From: Sulfuricella denitrificans skB26
Lineage (GTDB): Bacteria > Pseudomonadota > Gammaproteobacteria > Burkholderiales > Sulfuricellaceae
Direction of reading: 5' to 3'
Length of the DNA stretch: 64,000 bases
Assembly: GCF_000297055.2 (NCBI RefSeq)
Contig: NC_022357.1
Location: 558,001 to 622,000, forward strand
Shown: in pieces, positions 53,435 to 63,596 of the stretch
Layout of the letters: the number at the start of each line of letters is the position of its first letter
How positions within the stretch are numbered: position 1 is the stretch's first letter
Translations under genes and position numbers: made by a program
The notes under the pieces: generated by a model
What the model saw: only the letters and a program-made list of their open reading frames with translations
What the model was told of the DNA's origin: nothing
Databases searched by the model: none

Positions 53435-55302
53435 GATTTGCCCGTTTCTGTCGTCCACATCGAGGGAATGAAACGGATTACGCGGTTGCGGCCCTGGCTC
53501 TTGGCCTCGTAGAGCGCGACATCAGCGAACTTGACCACTTGCCAGAAAGTATCCGTGTCGGACGGAAATTCCGACACACCGATGGAAATGGTTTTCTGCA
53601 GTATCATGCCCGGTAGCGAGATCTTGGTTTCCTCGACTTTTGCGCGGATCTTTTCAGCGACATTCATCGCGATTTCTCCGCTGGTGTCCAGCAATACGAT
53701 GAGAAACTCCTCCCCGCCGTAGCGTATCACCATGTCGGACGTGCGGACGCTCTTGACCAGGGTTTCGGCAAGAGTTTTGAGAACCTTATCGCCGGCTTCG
53801 TGGCCGAAGGTATCATTGACCTTTTTGAAGTAGTCCAGATCCAGCATGAGTACCGAGAAAGGACTTTGCCGTCGCTGACTGGTGGCGACCAGGGTGGCGG
53901 TGTATTCCTCCAGGAATCGCCTGTTATAGAGGCCGGTCATGGCGTCGCGCAGGGAGCTTTCGCGCAGGTGCTCCATCAGTCGCTTTGCTTCGAGCACTGG
54001 TGCGGTTTCCCGCAGGTATACGGCGATAAATGGGATCATGAATTTCGCTAACGGCGCTTCTTCGAGGCTCACCACGATCTGAACTACACAGCCTACCGTA
54101 CCAGACTGGGTAATCGGCATACATAGATGAAGATGTTTTTCCCCTTCGCCTTCATCCCGGAACATGGTGCAAATGCCGGGGGAGTCTATGCCATTGGCTT
54201 CGTGGCCGGTGCGCTTTACTCGGCATGAATTGGCGTCGATCAGGATTTGTGAGTCGCACCAGCGGCATGGCGCATTGATTTCGCCATCGACTGCAACCGG
54301 CGCCATGCGGTTTTTGCTAGCGGCCACTTCGTAGATGGAAAATTGGTGAAAATCGTATTTGTCGTTCAACACATTGACCAAGCGCTGATAGACTTCCAGC
54401 TTGGTCTGGTCCTCCTCGATAGCTTGCTTGTATCGGGAAACTTCCACTAATCCCTCCACCATTTCAGTGGTGGTGACCAGCTGATTGCCGACGTTGAGTG
54501 GTCGGTGATGATGGCCCATTAATTCGCTCACGCGCCGGCCGATGGTGCCTATTCCCTCCTCCAGGAATTCCATCAGCTGATTGAGTTGACCGGTGATTAC
54601 GCCAATCTCGTCGGAACCGCGTTGCTTGATACGTCCGTGGAAGGCTCCGCCAATTGCCTGGGTGACGACAGTCTTCACGGCGCCTGCAGTTTCTACCAGC
54701 GGGCGAAGCTGCCAGCGTAGAACCAGTAGTGTCAGCAAGGCGGCCAGGAATACAGACAGGCTGACCATTGCGGTGGCGGTGATGGCTTGCCGCTTAACGT
54801 CGGTCAGGGGGATGTCAATAGAGATTGCGCCGAGTACAGTGCCGTTGCTGACGGTGTGGCATTGCAGGCAGTTGGGGGTGCCATGGCCAGTGGCGATGTA
54901 GGGGATGATGGCGCGGAAGATTGAGCCCCCTTCCTTTTCCAGCACGTCGAAGCGTGCTTCGCCGCGGCTGATCACCTGGCTTTCAATTCCGTCAGCCTGG
55001 TGATCCTGAGCGAGGCCTGGGCCGAACTGCTTGACTACTGCTGGCCCGCGCATCATGCGCACATTCTGCACTCCCGGCACATCAGCCAGACGATCCAGAA
55101 ATTCCGAGCGCTTGCCGATAGTGCCGTTGACCATGCTTTCGGTCAGGCCCACTTTGATGGTTTCTGCCACAGAGCGGGCGTGGTGTTCGGCTGTGTAGAG
55201 GGAGAACTGGCGGAAGGAATAAAGGCTGATAGCGGCTAGAAGCAGCACCAAAAATCCCATCAGAGCAGAGAAAAATAGCAGAGTCTTGGTGTTGAGGGTC
55301 AT
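53431..55302 (-). CDS. Membrane diguanylate cyclase with periplasmic c-type haem motif
   Basis: The 623-residue protein has a membrane helix (about 7-29), a periplasmic domain (30-171) with one CxxCH motif (C145-LQ-C148-H149), a second helix (172-196) and HAMP (about 197-250). A GAF-like domain (about 300-435) has four cysteines (346, 349, 360, 378). The GGDEF domain follows with active motif GGEEF (529-533) and an intact RxxD product-inhibition site (RTSD) nine residues before it. It should make c-di-GMP in response to a redox or gas signal at haem; covalent haem attachment is inferred from the motif. ATG 55302 was chosen to begin at the membrane segment (MTLNTKTLLFF); no good ribosome binding site is seen. 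Confidence 0.88.
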   Translation of the reverse strand: MTLNTKTLLFFSALMGFLVLLLAAISLYSFRQFSLYTAEHHARSVAETIKVGLTESMVNGTIGKRSEFLDRLADVPGVQNVRMMRGPAVVKQFGPGLAQDHQADGIESQVISRGEARFDVLEKEGGSIFRAIIPYIATGHGTPNCLQCHTVSNGTVLGAISIDIPLTDVKRQAITATAMVSLSVFLAALLTLLVLRWQLRPLVETAGAVKTVVTQAIGGAFHGRIKQRGSDEIGVITGQLNQLMEFLEEGIGTIGRRVSELMGHHHRPLNVGNQLVTTTEMVEGLVEVSRYKQAIEEDQTKLEVYQRLVNVLNDKYDFHQFSIYEVAASKNRMAPVAVDGEINAPCRWCDSQILIDANSCRVKRTGHEANGIDSPGICTMFRDEGEGEKHLHLCMPITQSGTVGCVVQIVVSLEEAPLAKFMIPFIAVYLRETAPVLEAKRLMEHLRESSLRDAMTGLYNRRFLEEYTATLVATSQRRQSPFSVLMLDLDYFKKVNDTFGHEAGDKVLKTLAETLVKSVRTSDMVIRYGGEEFLIVLLDTSGEIAMNVAEKIRAKVEETKISLPGMILQKTISIGVSEFPSDTDTFWQVVKFADVALYEAKSQGRNRVIRFIPSMWTTETGKS

Positions 55303-55394
55303 GGGTGAGAGTCTGTTGCGACTTGGAATCCCATGGATAATAGGGTTTTCCCCTATGCTCTGCAAGGGGTTACCCGCATTTTGCAGAATTTACT

Positions 55395-56540
55395 TCAATT
55401 GCTTGCCTGAGCTTTCGGCCTTTTTCCGATGCTGACATGGAGCTGGGCTTCGGTCTGGTTGCGCAAAATCTTCAGCGCGGCGACCTTGCCGGGTTCCAGG
55501 CTGGAAACCTGGTTGAGCATGTCGGTGGAGTCACCGACCGGTTTTCCACTGATTTCCAGCAGGACGTCGCCTGGCTTGACACCCGCACGGTCAGCCGGGC
55601 CACCGCGCAGTACTCCGGCAATCAGGACGCCGCTGGATTTGGGCATTTTGAACGTTTCTGCCAACTCTGGCGTGATGTCCTGCAACTCCACCCCAATCCA
55701 GCCACGTACTACACCGCCATGGAGGATGATCTGCTCCATCACTTGTTTGGCGAGGCTGACCGGGATGGCGAAACCGATACCCAGCGAGCCGCCACTACGG
55801 GAATAGATTGCGCTGTTGATGCCGATTAGATTGCCGCCAGCGTCAACCAGTGCGCCGCCGGAATTGCCGGGGTTGATCGCGGCATCGGTCTGAATGAAAT
55901 TTTCGAAGGTGTTGATGCCTAAGTGGCTGCGCCCCAGGGCACTAACAATCCCCATCGTCACGGCCTGTCCGACTCCGAAGGGGTTGCCGATTGCCAGTGT
56001 CACGTCTCCGACCTGGAGATGCTCGGCATGGCCCAGGGTGATGGCGGGCAGGTTTTTCAGATCAATTTTCAGCACAGCAAGATCGGTATCGGGATCGGTA
56101 CCGATGATTATTGCCGAACTTTTTCGGCCATCAGCAAGAGCTACTTCGATCTCGTCCGCGGCCTCGACGACATGGTGGTTGGTCAAAATATAACCATCCG
56201 TGCTGACGATAACGCCGGAACCCAAACTAGACGCGCGTTGTGGTTCGCCATCATAACGGTCGCCAAAAAAACGGCGGAACAGTGGGTCGCCCATGAACGG
56301 GCTGTGCGGCGCGGGAATTTCCTTGCTGGTGAAAATATTGACTACTGAAGGCATGGCTTTTTTTGCGGCGCCACTGAATGAGCCGGCCTTTTGCGCAACG
56401 CCGCCTGATGGCGCCTCTCGGACTGTAACCACCGAGCTGCCGCGCCATGGCAGAAGATCGGGCTGCAGCGTGGTGATAACGAATAGAGCGGCAAGACTGA
56501 TGGTGGCGGTTTGTGCAAAAATGAGCCAGAGTCTGCGCAT
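55395..56540 (-). CDS. Deg/HtrA-type periplasmic serine protease (DegS-like, one PDZ)
   Basis: The 381-residue protein has an N-terminal membrane anchor (LIFAQTATISLAALFVITTL). The trypsin-like domain shows the triad His (LTNHHVVEAAD), Asp (DTDLAVLKI) and Ser (NPGNSGGAL). One PDZ domain follows (about 280-370, GVLIAGVLRGGPADRAGVKP). One PDZ and a membrane anchor point to DegS/AlgW rather than DegP. It would sense misfolded outer-membrane proteins. No rseA or rpoE is in the window. Confidence 0.9.
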   Translation of the reverse strand: MRRLWLIFAQTATISLAALFVITTLQPDLLPWRGSSVVTVREAPSGGVAQKAGSFSGAAKKAMPSVVNIFTSKEIPAPHSPFMGDPLFRRFFGDRYDGEPQRASSLGSGVIVSTDGYILTNHHVVEAADEIEVALADGRKSSAIIIGTDPDTDLAVLKIDLKNLPAITLGHAEHLQVGDVTLAIGNPFGVGQAVTMGIVSALGRSHLGINTFENFIQTDAAINPGNSGGALVDAGGNLIGINSAIYSRSGGSLGIGFAIPVSLAKQVMEQIILHGGVVRGWIGVELQDITPELAETFKMPKSSGVLIAGVLRGGPADRAGVKPGDVLLEISGKPVGDSTDMLNQVSSLEPGKVAALKILRNQTEAQLHVSIGKRPKAQASN

Positions 56541-56622
56541 AGTTTTCTTTCGATATCGGTAATATTGCGTTTTATCATGGATGGCATGTTGAGAGCCGTC
56601 CAGAATTTAATTTGGGGTGCTT

Positions 56623-57369
56623 ATGGAACTTTGCAAGCTCGAAGCTTATACCGGTCAGTTAATGGATGCGGACCAATTTCATGATTATTGCCCAAATGGG
56701 GTGCAGGTAGAAGGGCGGCCCGAGGTTTTTCGCCTGGTGAGCGGGGTGACGGCCAGTCTGGATTTGCTCAAGGCAGCGATTGGTGTGGGGGCGGATGCGA
56801 TCCTGGTGCATCACGGTTATTTCTGGAAGAACGAGGATGCCCGTATTGCAGGGGTGAAGCGCGCCCGGATAGAGTTCCTGCTACGCCACAATGTCAGCTT
56901 GCTGGCTTACCATCTTCCGCTCGATGCGCATCCCGTGCTGGGTAATAATGCGCAGTTGGCGCAAAAATTGGGATTCGAGGTGGAAGGCAGGTTTGGTGAA
57001 CAGAGTATTGCCTGTCATGGTGCACTCACTGACGAGTTGCCGCTTTGTGGGTTGGAAGAAAGAGTAACGAGAGTCTTGGGCCGTGCTCCACTGATTATCG
57101 GCGAAGGGGACACGCCGGTGCGGCGCATCGCCTGGTGTAGCGGCGCAGCCCAGGGATACTTCGAGGAAGCAATCCGGCTTGGTGTGGATGCTTTTCTTAC
57201 CGGTGAGATTTCGGAGCAATGCGTCCATCTCGCACGTGAGGCGGGAGTCGCATTTATTGCGGCCGGTCATCATGCGACCGAGCGCTACGGGGTGCAGGCA
57301 CTGGGAGCTCATCTCGCTCAACAATTTGGCATCAGTCATCAGTTTATCGACATTGATAACCCGGTTTAG
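56623..57369 (+). CDS. Nif3-like dinuclear metal centre protein
   Basis: The 248-residue protein starts MELCKLEAYTGQLMDADQFH; GGGG six bases upstream supports ATG 56623. It has DAILVHHGYFWKNE, a metal motif, LPLDAHPVLGNNAQLAQKLG and GHHATERYGVQALGAHLA. The family (NIF3/YbgI/GTP cyclohydrolase I type 2) binds two metals; its activity is not settled. It is common next to petABC in betaproteobacteria. Confidence 0.9.
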   Translation: MELCKLEAYTGQLMDADQFHDYCPNGVQVEGRPEVFRLVSGVTASLDLLKAAIGVGADAILVHHGYFWKNEDARIAGVKRARIEFLLRHNVSLLAYHLPLDAHPVLGNNAQLAQKLGFEVEGRFGEQSIACHGALTDELPLCGLEERVTRVLGRAPLIIGEGDTPVRRIAWCSGAAQGYFEEAIRLGVDAFLTGEISEQCVHLAREAGVAFIAAGHHATERYGVQALGAHLAQQFGISHQFIDIDNPV

Positions 57370-57469
57370 TATAAGCAGTAACTGCGCTTTTTGTATAAAA
57401 AACAATGTATTGTATTATGTCCTGCAAGATTGTCGAATAAATTTGTTTAAGTTTTTCAGAAAAATTGGT

Positions 57470-57475
57470 TATAAT
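57470..57475 (+). promoter_or_regulatory. -10 element of the presumed petABC promoter
   Basis: TATAAT lies at 57470-57475 in an AT-rich stretch (57380-57490) that follows the Nif3-like gene. A matching -35 hexamer is weak (TTTAAG, 18 bases upstream). The leader to petA would be about 150 bases. Confidence 0.45.
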
Positions 57476-57501
57476 TCGCGGTTTTTATGTCTCAAGAAAT
57501 T

Positions 57502-57523
57502 TTCCGGACAGGGTTGTCCGGAA
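57502..57523 (+). promoter_or_regulatory. Perfect inverted repeat in the petABC leader
   Basis: TTCCGGACA (57502-57510) and TGTCCGGAA (57515-57523) are perfect inverted copies around GGGT. It begins about 27 bases after the -10 element, so it lies in the 5' leader, where it could be an operator or an RNA hairpin. No run of T follows, so it is not a terminator. Confidence 0.5.
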
Positions 57524-57629
57524 TGTTTCGCGGCAGATTATTTATCTGGCGCCGTCGGTATTGACTGGGTAGCTTAAATTCAATATCGGGAGTGCCGTTG
57601 AGGTTTCCAAGAAAACGGGGATTCAGAGT

Positions 57630-58223
57630 ATGAGCCAAAATGAAGTGGATCGCAGCAAACGGAGGTTCCTGATTGCTGCTACGACTGCGGTCGGTGGAGT
57701 GGCGGCGGTAGTGACCGTCATTCCTTTTGTCGCGAGCATGTTGCCGAGTCAGCGTGCGAAGGCAGGGGGCGCGCCGGTGGAAGTGGATATCAGCAAAATC
57801 GAGCCCGGTATGATCTTGAATGTGGAGTGGCGCGGCAAGCCGGTGTGGATCGTGAACCGCACCAAGGACATGCTGGACCTTCTGTCGAAGCATGACGACA
57901 AGCTGGTCGATCCCAAGTCCGAGATGATGCAGCAGCCCGAATACGCCAAGAATGCGACACGTTCGATCAAGCCAGAGTTTCTGGTGGCGGTCGGTGTTTG
58001 TACCCATTTGGGCTGCTCGCCGACCTTCCGCAAGGAGGTCGGTGCAGCGGACCTTGGCGCCGACTGGCCGGGCGGCTTCTTCTGCCCCTGCCATGGTTCC
58101 AAGTTCGATTTGGCTGCGCGCGTGTTCCAGGGCGTTCCCGCACCGACCAATCTGGTTATTCCGCCCCACAAATATTTGAGCGACAGCCGTATTCTAATCG
58201 GCGACGATAGCAAGGGAGCCTGA
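57630..58223 (+). CDS. petA: Ubiquinol-cytochrome c reductase Rieske iron-sulfur subunit PetA
   Basis: The 197-residue protein has a Tat-type N-terminus (SKRRFLIAATTAVGGVAAVV), uncleaved anchor helix, and the cluster motifs CTHLGC and CPCHGS with the two Cys and two His ligands. It passes electrons from ubiquinol to cytochrome c1. First gene of petABC; three bases separate it from petB. Confidence 0.96.
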   Translation: MSQNEVDRSKRRFLIAATTAVGGVAAVVTVIPFVASMLPSQRAKAGGAPVEVDISKIEPGMILNVEWRGKPVWIVNRTKDMLDLLSKHDDKLVDPKSEMMQQPEYAKNATRSIKPEFLVAVGVCTHLGCSPTFRKEVGAADLGADWPGGFFCPCHGSKFDLAARVFQGVPAPTNLVIPPHKYLSDSRILIGDDSKGA

Positions 58224-58226
58224 TAA

Positions 58227-59462
58227 ATGAACAGTCTTACAAGTTTGCTGGGTTGGGTGGACGCGCGTTTTCCGCTTACCAAGCTGTGGAAAGAGCATCT
58301 TTCCGAATACTATGCACCGAAAAACTTCAACTTCTGGTACTTTTTCGGCTCGCTGGCGTTGCTGGCGCTGGTGATCCAGATCGTTTCTGGCATCTTCCTC
58401 GCCATGAACTACAAGCCGGATGCGGGCCTTGCCTTCTACTCGGTGGAATACATCATGCGCGACGTGGAATGGGGTTGGTTGATTCGCTACATCCACTCCA
58501 CCGGCGCCTCGATGTTCTTCGCCGTGATCTACCTGCACATGTTCCGCGGCTTAATCTACGGATCCTACCGTAAGCCACGCGAGTTGGTCTGGATTTTCGG
58601 TATGCTGATTTACCTGGCCCTGATGGCAGAATCCTTCATGGGCTACCTGCTGCCTTGGGGCCAGTTGTCCTACTGGGGAGCACAGGTGATCGTAAACCTG
58701 TTTAGCGCCATTCCGTTTATCGGTCCGGATCTTTCTCTGTGGATCCGCGGCGACTATGTGATCTCGGATGCCACGCTGAACCGTTTCTTCGCCTTCCACG
58801 TTGTTGCCGTGCCGCTGGTTCTTATCGGCTTGGTGGTGGCGCACATCATTGCGTTGCATGAAGTGGGCTCGAACAATCCGGATGGCATCGAAATCAAGAA
58901 GCACAAGGATCCCAAAACAGGCCTCCCGCTCGACGGCATACCTTTCCATCCCTACTATACGGTGAAGGATATTGTCGGGGTGATAGTGTTCCTGATGGTG
59001 TTTTCCGCGATTCTCTTTTTCAAGCCGGATATGGGCGGCTACTTCCTGGAATATGCTAACTTTGTTCCCGCCGATACGATGAAAACGCCGGAACACATTG
59101 GTGCACTGTGGTATTTCAACCCGTTCTATGCCATTTTGCGTGCGACGCCGCCAATGTTCGGTTCTCCACTCCCGGGTGTGATCGCGATGGGCGCGGCGGT
59201 AATGGTCTTCTTCTTCCTGCCTTGGCTCGACCGCGGCGCGGTCAAGTCGATTCGCTATCGTGGAACGATCTACAAAGTTGCGGTGGGGCTTTTCGTGGTC
59301 AGCTTCATCAGCTTGGGCATCCTTGGCGCCCAGGTACCTAATCCGCTTTATACCATTCTCTCCCAGATTTTTGGCGTGATCTACTTCGCATTCTTTTTGC
59401 TGATGCCGTGGTACACCAAAATCGACAAATGCAAACCCGTACCGGAAAGGGTGACAGGATAA
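58227..59462 (+). CDS. petB: Cytochrome b subunit PetB of the bc1 complex
   Basis: The 411-residue protein has eight to nine helices and the haem ligands in HSTGASMFF, YLHMFRGL, RFFAFHVVAVPL and VVAHIIALHEVGSNN. It has the Qo motif (here PEH in TPEHIGALWY, bacterial PEWY variant PEH-like) and WGAQVIVNLFSAIPFIG. Last base overlaps the petC start. Confidence 0.95.
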   Translation: MNSLTSLLGWVDARFPLTKLWKEHLSEYYAPKNFNFWYFFGSLALLALVIQIVSGIFLAMNYKPDAGLAFYSVEYIMRDVEWGWLIRYIHSTGASMFFAVIYLHMFRGLIYGSYRKPRELVWIFGMLIYLALMAESFMGYLLPWGQLSYWGAQVIVNLFSAIPFIGPDLSLWIRGDYVISDATLNRFFAFHVVAVPLVLIGLVVAHIIALHEVGSNNPDGIEIKKHKDPKTGLPLDGIPFHPYYTVKDIVGVIVFLMVFSAILFFKPDMGGYFLEYANFVPADTMKTPEHIGALWYFNPFYAILRATPPMFGSPLPGVIAMGAAVMVFFFLPWLDRGAVKSIRYRGTIYKVAVGLFVVSFISLGILGAQVPNPLYTILSQIFGVIYFAFFLLMPWYTKIDKCKPVPERVTG

Positions 59463-60175
59463 TGAAAAAGATACTGTTTCTCGTAAGCCTGCTGGCTTCA
59501 ACGATGGCGTTCGCTTCCAGCGACCTCCATCTGGACAAAGCGCCTACCAACCTGAGCGACCAGCAGTCGCTACAGCGCGGCGCAAAAACTTTCGTCAACT
59601 ACTGTCTCTCTTGCCACAGTGCGCAGGCGATGCGTTACAACCGCCTGCAGGACATTGGCCTCACCGAGCAGCAGATCAAGGACAACTTGATCTTCACCGA
59701 TGCCAAGGTGGGCGATACCATGACCAACAACATGAGCAAGAAGGACGCCAAGGTATGGTTCGGTGCGCCACCGCCTGACCTCTCCGTTATTGCCCGCTTT
59801 CGTGGTGTGGACTGGCTCTATACCTATCTGCGCGGCTTCTACCGCGACGAGACCCGGCCGACCGGCTGGAATAATGTGGCTTTCGACAAGGTAGGTATGC
59901 CGCACGTGCTGAATGAACTTCAGGGCGAGCAGGTGCTGCACGTGGAGAAGCACGGTGAGCACGAAACCCACAAGCTGATGCTGGCCAAGCCGGGCAAGAT
60001 GACGCCGGTCGAGTATGATGGCATGGTGGCGGATCTGGTGAATTACCTGGATTACATGGGCGAGCCGGCGAAGACGAAGCGAATGACGCTGGGTATTTAT
60101 GTACTGCTTTTCCTGGCTATTTTCTTCGTGCCAGCTTATTACCTGAAGAAAGAGTACTGGAAAGATATACATTAA
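59462..60175 (+). CDS. petC: Cytochrome c1 PetC
   Basis: The 237-residue protein has a signal peptide (MKKILFLVSLLASTMAFA) and the haem motif CLSCH followed by SAQAMRYNRL. PPPDLSVIARFRGVDWLYTY and a C-terminal anchor helix (TLGIYVLLFLAIFFVPAYYL) complete it. ATG 59462 overlaps the petB stop by one base. A strong terminator follows. Confidence 0.95.
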   Translation: MKKILFLVSLLASTMAFASSDLHLDKAPTNLSDQQSLQRGAKTFVNYCLSCHSAQAMRYNRLQDIGLTEQQIKDNLIFTDAKVGDTMTNNMSKKDAKVWFGAPPPDLSVIARFRGVDWLYTYLRGFYRDETRPTGWNNVAFDKVGMPHVLNELQGEQVLHVEKHGEHETHKLMLAKPGKMTPVEYDGMVADLVNYLDYMGEPAKTKRMTLGIYVLLFLAIFFVPAYYLKKEYWKDIH

Positions 60176-60205
60176 GCTGATGTGATCAGGCTACTAGCCT
60201 GAATC

Positions 60206-60238
60206 AGCGGAAACGGGCCACTATGGCCCGTTTCCGCT
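60206..60238 (+). terminator. Intrinsic terminator of petABC
   Basis: AGCGGAAACGGGCCA (60206-60220) pairs perfectly with TGGCCCGTTTCCGCT (60224-60238), a 15-base-pair stem followed by TT. It lies 31 bases after the petC stop. Confidence 0.85.
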
Positions 60239-60377
60239 TTGGGCTCTAGTAAATCGTCTCGATAAAATGTTAGTATGAGCCGATTGGCCGGAGCGCAAAG
60301 GGGATGTTCCCCTCGGCAAGCCGTTCATTCCGATAGCTGGATTCTGGTTTCGGACACGCGGATTCGCCAATATAAAC

Positions 60378-61007
60378 ATGTCTACCACTATTAGTAGCAA
60401 AAAACCTATGATGACCCTTTATTCCGGCACTACGTGCCCTTTTAGTCAGCGTTGCCGCATCGTACTGTTTGAAAAAGGCATGGATTTCCAGATCATCGAT
60501 GTGGATATTCACAACAAGCCTGAAGATCTGGCGGTAATGAACCCGTACAACCAGGTGCCCGTACTGGTGGAGCGCGATTTGATTCTGCACGAGGCGAACA
60601 TCATCAACGAATACATCGATGAGCGTTTCCCTCACCCGCAGCTGATGCCGGCTGACCCGGTGATGCGCGGTCGGGCGCGACTATTCCTGCATCGCTTCGA
60701 ACAGGAACTGTTCAGTCATGTCGCGGCGATCGAGCATGGTAGCCAGAAGGCGGCGGAGAAGGCGCGCGCAGCAGTGCGTGACAATCTGGCGCAGCTTGCG
60801 CCGCTGTTCGTCAAGCAGAAGTTCATGCTGGGCGAAGAGTTTTCCATGCTTGACGTGGCGATTGCACCCATGTTGTGGCGCCTTGATTATTACGGCATCT
60901 CCATGCCGAAGCAGGCTGCGGCCCTGCTGAAATACGGTGAGCGGTTGTTTAGTCGACCGGCATTTATCGAGGCGTTGACTCCGTCCGAAAAAGCCATGCG
61001 CAAGTGA
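60378..61007 (+). CDS. sspA: Stringent starvation protein A (GST-like)
   Basis: The 209-residue protein has the thioredoxin-like GST N-domain (MMTLYSGTTCPFSQRCRIVL, NPYNQVPVLVERDLIL, EANIINEYIDERFPHPQLMP) and an all-helical C-domain. SspA binds RNA polymerase in stationary phase. The second Met (60408) matches the usual family start better, but neither start has a clear ribosome binding site. It overlaps sspB by four bases. Confidence 0.92.
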   Translation: MSTTISSKKPMMTLYSGTTCPFSQRCRIVLFEKGMDFQIIDVDIHNKPEDLAVMNPYNQVPVLVERDLILHEANIINEYIDERFPHPQLMPADPVMRGRARLFLHRFEQELFSHVAAIEHGSQKAAEKARAAVRDNLAQLAPLFVKQKFMLGEEFSMLDVAIAPMLWRLDYYGISMPKQAAALLKYGERLFSRPAFIEALTPSEKAMRK

Positions 61008-61435
61008 GTGAACTGTCCACCAAACCATACCTCATTCGTGCCATCTATGAATGGTGTACTGACAGTGGGTTTACGCCCCATCTTGTAGTTGTGGTGGGCA
61101 AGCATACCCGGGTGCCGATGGAGTTCGCGAAGGACGGGCAGATAGTCCTGAATGTCAGCAAGGGGGCTACGCGTAACCTTCTCATCGGCAACGATGTGAT
61201 TCAGTTCTCGGCGCGCTTCAATGGCGCTTCGCGTGACATTGAGGTGCCTATTGATGCTGTTGTCAGCATCTACGCCCGCGAAAATGCACAGGGTCTTTCC
61301 TTTGCGGTTGAAGAAGGGGTCGGCGTTCGTGGCGCGGAGGATGAAATGCCTTCGGATAGTGACGAATCTTCACCATCCCCGGATGAGGAACCGCCTAGTC
61401 CACGCGGAAAACCGAAACTGAAGCTTGTGAAATAA
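61004..61435 (+). CDS. sspB: ClpXP protease specificity-enhancing factor SspB
   Basis: The 143-residue protein has KPYLIRAIYEWCTDSGFTPH, LVVVVGKHTRVP and GATRNLLIGNDVIQFSARFN of the SspB ssrA-tag-binding domain. A long acidic Ser/Pro linker precedes the C-terminal ClpX-binding tail KLKLVK. Start is GTG, overlapping sspA (GTGA). Confidence 0.93.
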   Translation: MSELSTKPYLIRAIYEWCTDSGFTPHLVVVVGKHTRVPMEFAKDGQIVLNVSKGATRNLLIGNDVIQFSARFNGASRDIEVPIDAVVSIYARENAQGLSFAVEEGVGVRGAEDEMPSDSDESSPSPDEEPPSPRGKPKLKLVK

Positions 61436-61773
61436 CTATTTCCTGACGAGTGGGTTGTTGATTTCGTCTATTCGCAGATCTTAGCTCACGAATCGGTAGT
61501 TGTGGGCGCCACGCGATCACTATGCGGCTCCCGTTCAGCGCACTCCCCCCTCTAAGTGCGTGCGCATTTTTGTAAGCAAAAATCCCGGTCGTCAAGCTTA
61601 AGCAGGCCCGTTCCAACGAAGCTTTCCACAGTTTCGTTGCCAGACAGCAGGTCCTTCATAAGATGTGTCGATATTTAATAATTCCGGTACAGAGCGGTGA
61701 AAAATTTCCGAAGCGTCGTAACTGGATTTGCCGAACTCGTGCGAAGGCCCTATAATCCCGCCTTTGTTGCGTG
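61436..61773. other. Intergenic region before the tRNA cluster
   Basis: About 340 bases after sspB with no gene, no strong terminator hairpin and no recognised RNA. The right end carries the tRNA promoter described separately. The rest has nothing that I can support. Confidence 0.5.
61728..61756 (+). promoter_or_regulatory. Promoter of the tRNA-tuf operon
   Basis: TTGCCG (61728-61733), a 17-base spacer and a perfect TATAAT (61751-61756) precede the first tRNA. The region after the -10 is CCCGCC, a GC-rich discriminator as in promoters under stringent control. The start of transcription would be about 61764. Confidence 0.75.
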
Positions 61774-61849
61774 GCCGGCATAGCTCAGTTGGTAGAGCAG
61801 CTGATTTGTAATCAGAAGGTCCCGAGTTCGATTCTTGGTGCCGGCACCA
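61774..61849 (+). tRNA. tRNA-Thr (anticodon TGT)
   Basis: A 76-base cloverleaf with acceptor stem GCCGGCA/TGCCGGC, D-loop AGCTCAGTTGGTAGAGC, anticodon loop TTTGTAA in a CTGAT/ATCAG stem, and an encoded CCA at 61847-61849. First of four tRNAs with the same order as E. coli thrU-tyrU-glyT-thrT. Confidence 0.97.
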
Positions 61850-61943
61850 GAAGTTTTGGGATGCTGTGGTGTAAGTAAATGCAAATCGCGGCAAATGTGT
61901 TTGACAGGAAAGTGCAACACCGGCATAATTAGCGGTTACGTTC

Positions 61944-62028
<85 letters not shown>

Positions 62029-62114
62029 GATTTTTAGTGGTAGTAGATTTAAATAAAGACGGGCTGGGCGCTCGTCTTGGTGCTCCTGACTCTAGTGGGT
62101 CATTGTTTCGGAAT

Positions 62115-62188
62115 GCGGGTGTAGCTCAATGGTAGAGCAGAAGTTTTCCAAACTTACGACGAGGGTTCGATTCCCTTCACCCGCTCCA
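62115..62188 (+). tRNA. tRNA-Gly (anticodon TCC)
   Basis: A 74-base tRNA with acceptor GCGGGTG/CACCCGC, D-arm AGCTCAATGGTAGAGC, anticodon TCC in AAGTTTTCCAAACTT and T-arm GAGGGTTCGATTCCCTT. CCA is encoded. Confidence 0.97.
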
Positions 62189-62215
62189 GTTAAGTGTTGG
62201 TAGCGCAGGTTTTAT

Positions 62216-62290
62216 GCCCATGTAGCTCAGGGGTAGAGCACACCCTTGGTAAGGGTGAGGTCATCGGTTCAATTCCGATCATGGGCTCCA
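62216..62290 (+). tRNA. tRNA-Thr (anticodon GGT)
   Basis: A 75-base tRNA with acceptor GCCCATG/CATGGGC, anticodon GGT in CACCCTTGGTAAGGGTG and T-arm TCGGTTCAATTCCGA. CCA is encoded. It ends 41 bases before tuf, with which it is probably co-transcribed. Confidence 0.97.
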
Positions 62291-62331
62291 TATTTTTTGT
62301 TCTGGATTAGTTGCTTAAAAGGGAAATAATC

Positions 62332-63522
<1,191 letters not shown>

Positions 63523-63527
63523 GAATC

Positions 63528-63588
63528 GGTGAGGGGAGAGGGTGAGGCGGAAAAGCAGCTTCTCGCGCCTCACCTCTAACCCCTCACG
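63528..63588. repeat. GTGAGGGG-type hairpin repeat after tuf
   Basis: GGTGAGGGGAGAGGGTGAGG on the left faces CGCCTCACCTCTAACCCCTC on the right around a short centre, followed by a run of A. It lies between tuf and tRNA-Trp and may reduce transcription past tuf. Same family as 16851-16924. Confidence 0.6.
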
Positions 63589-63596
63589 AAAAAAAT

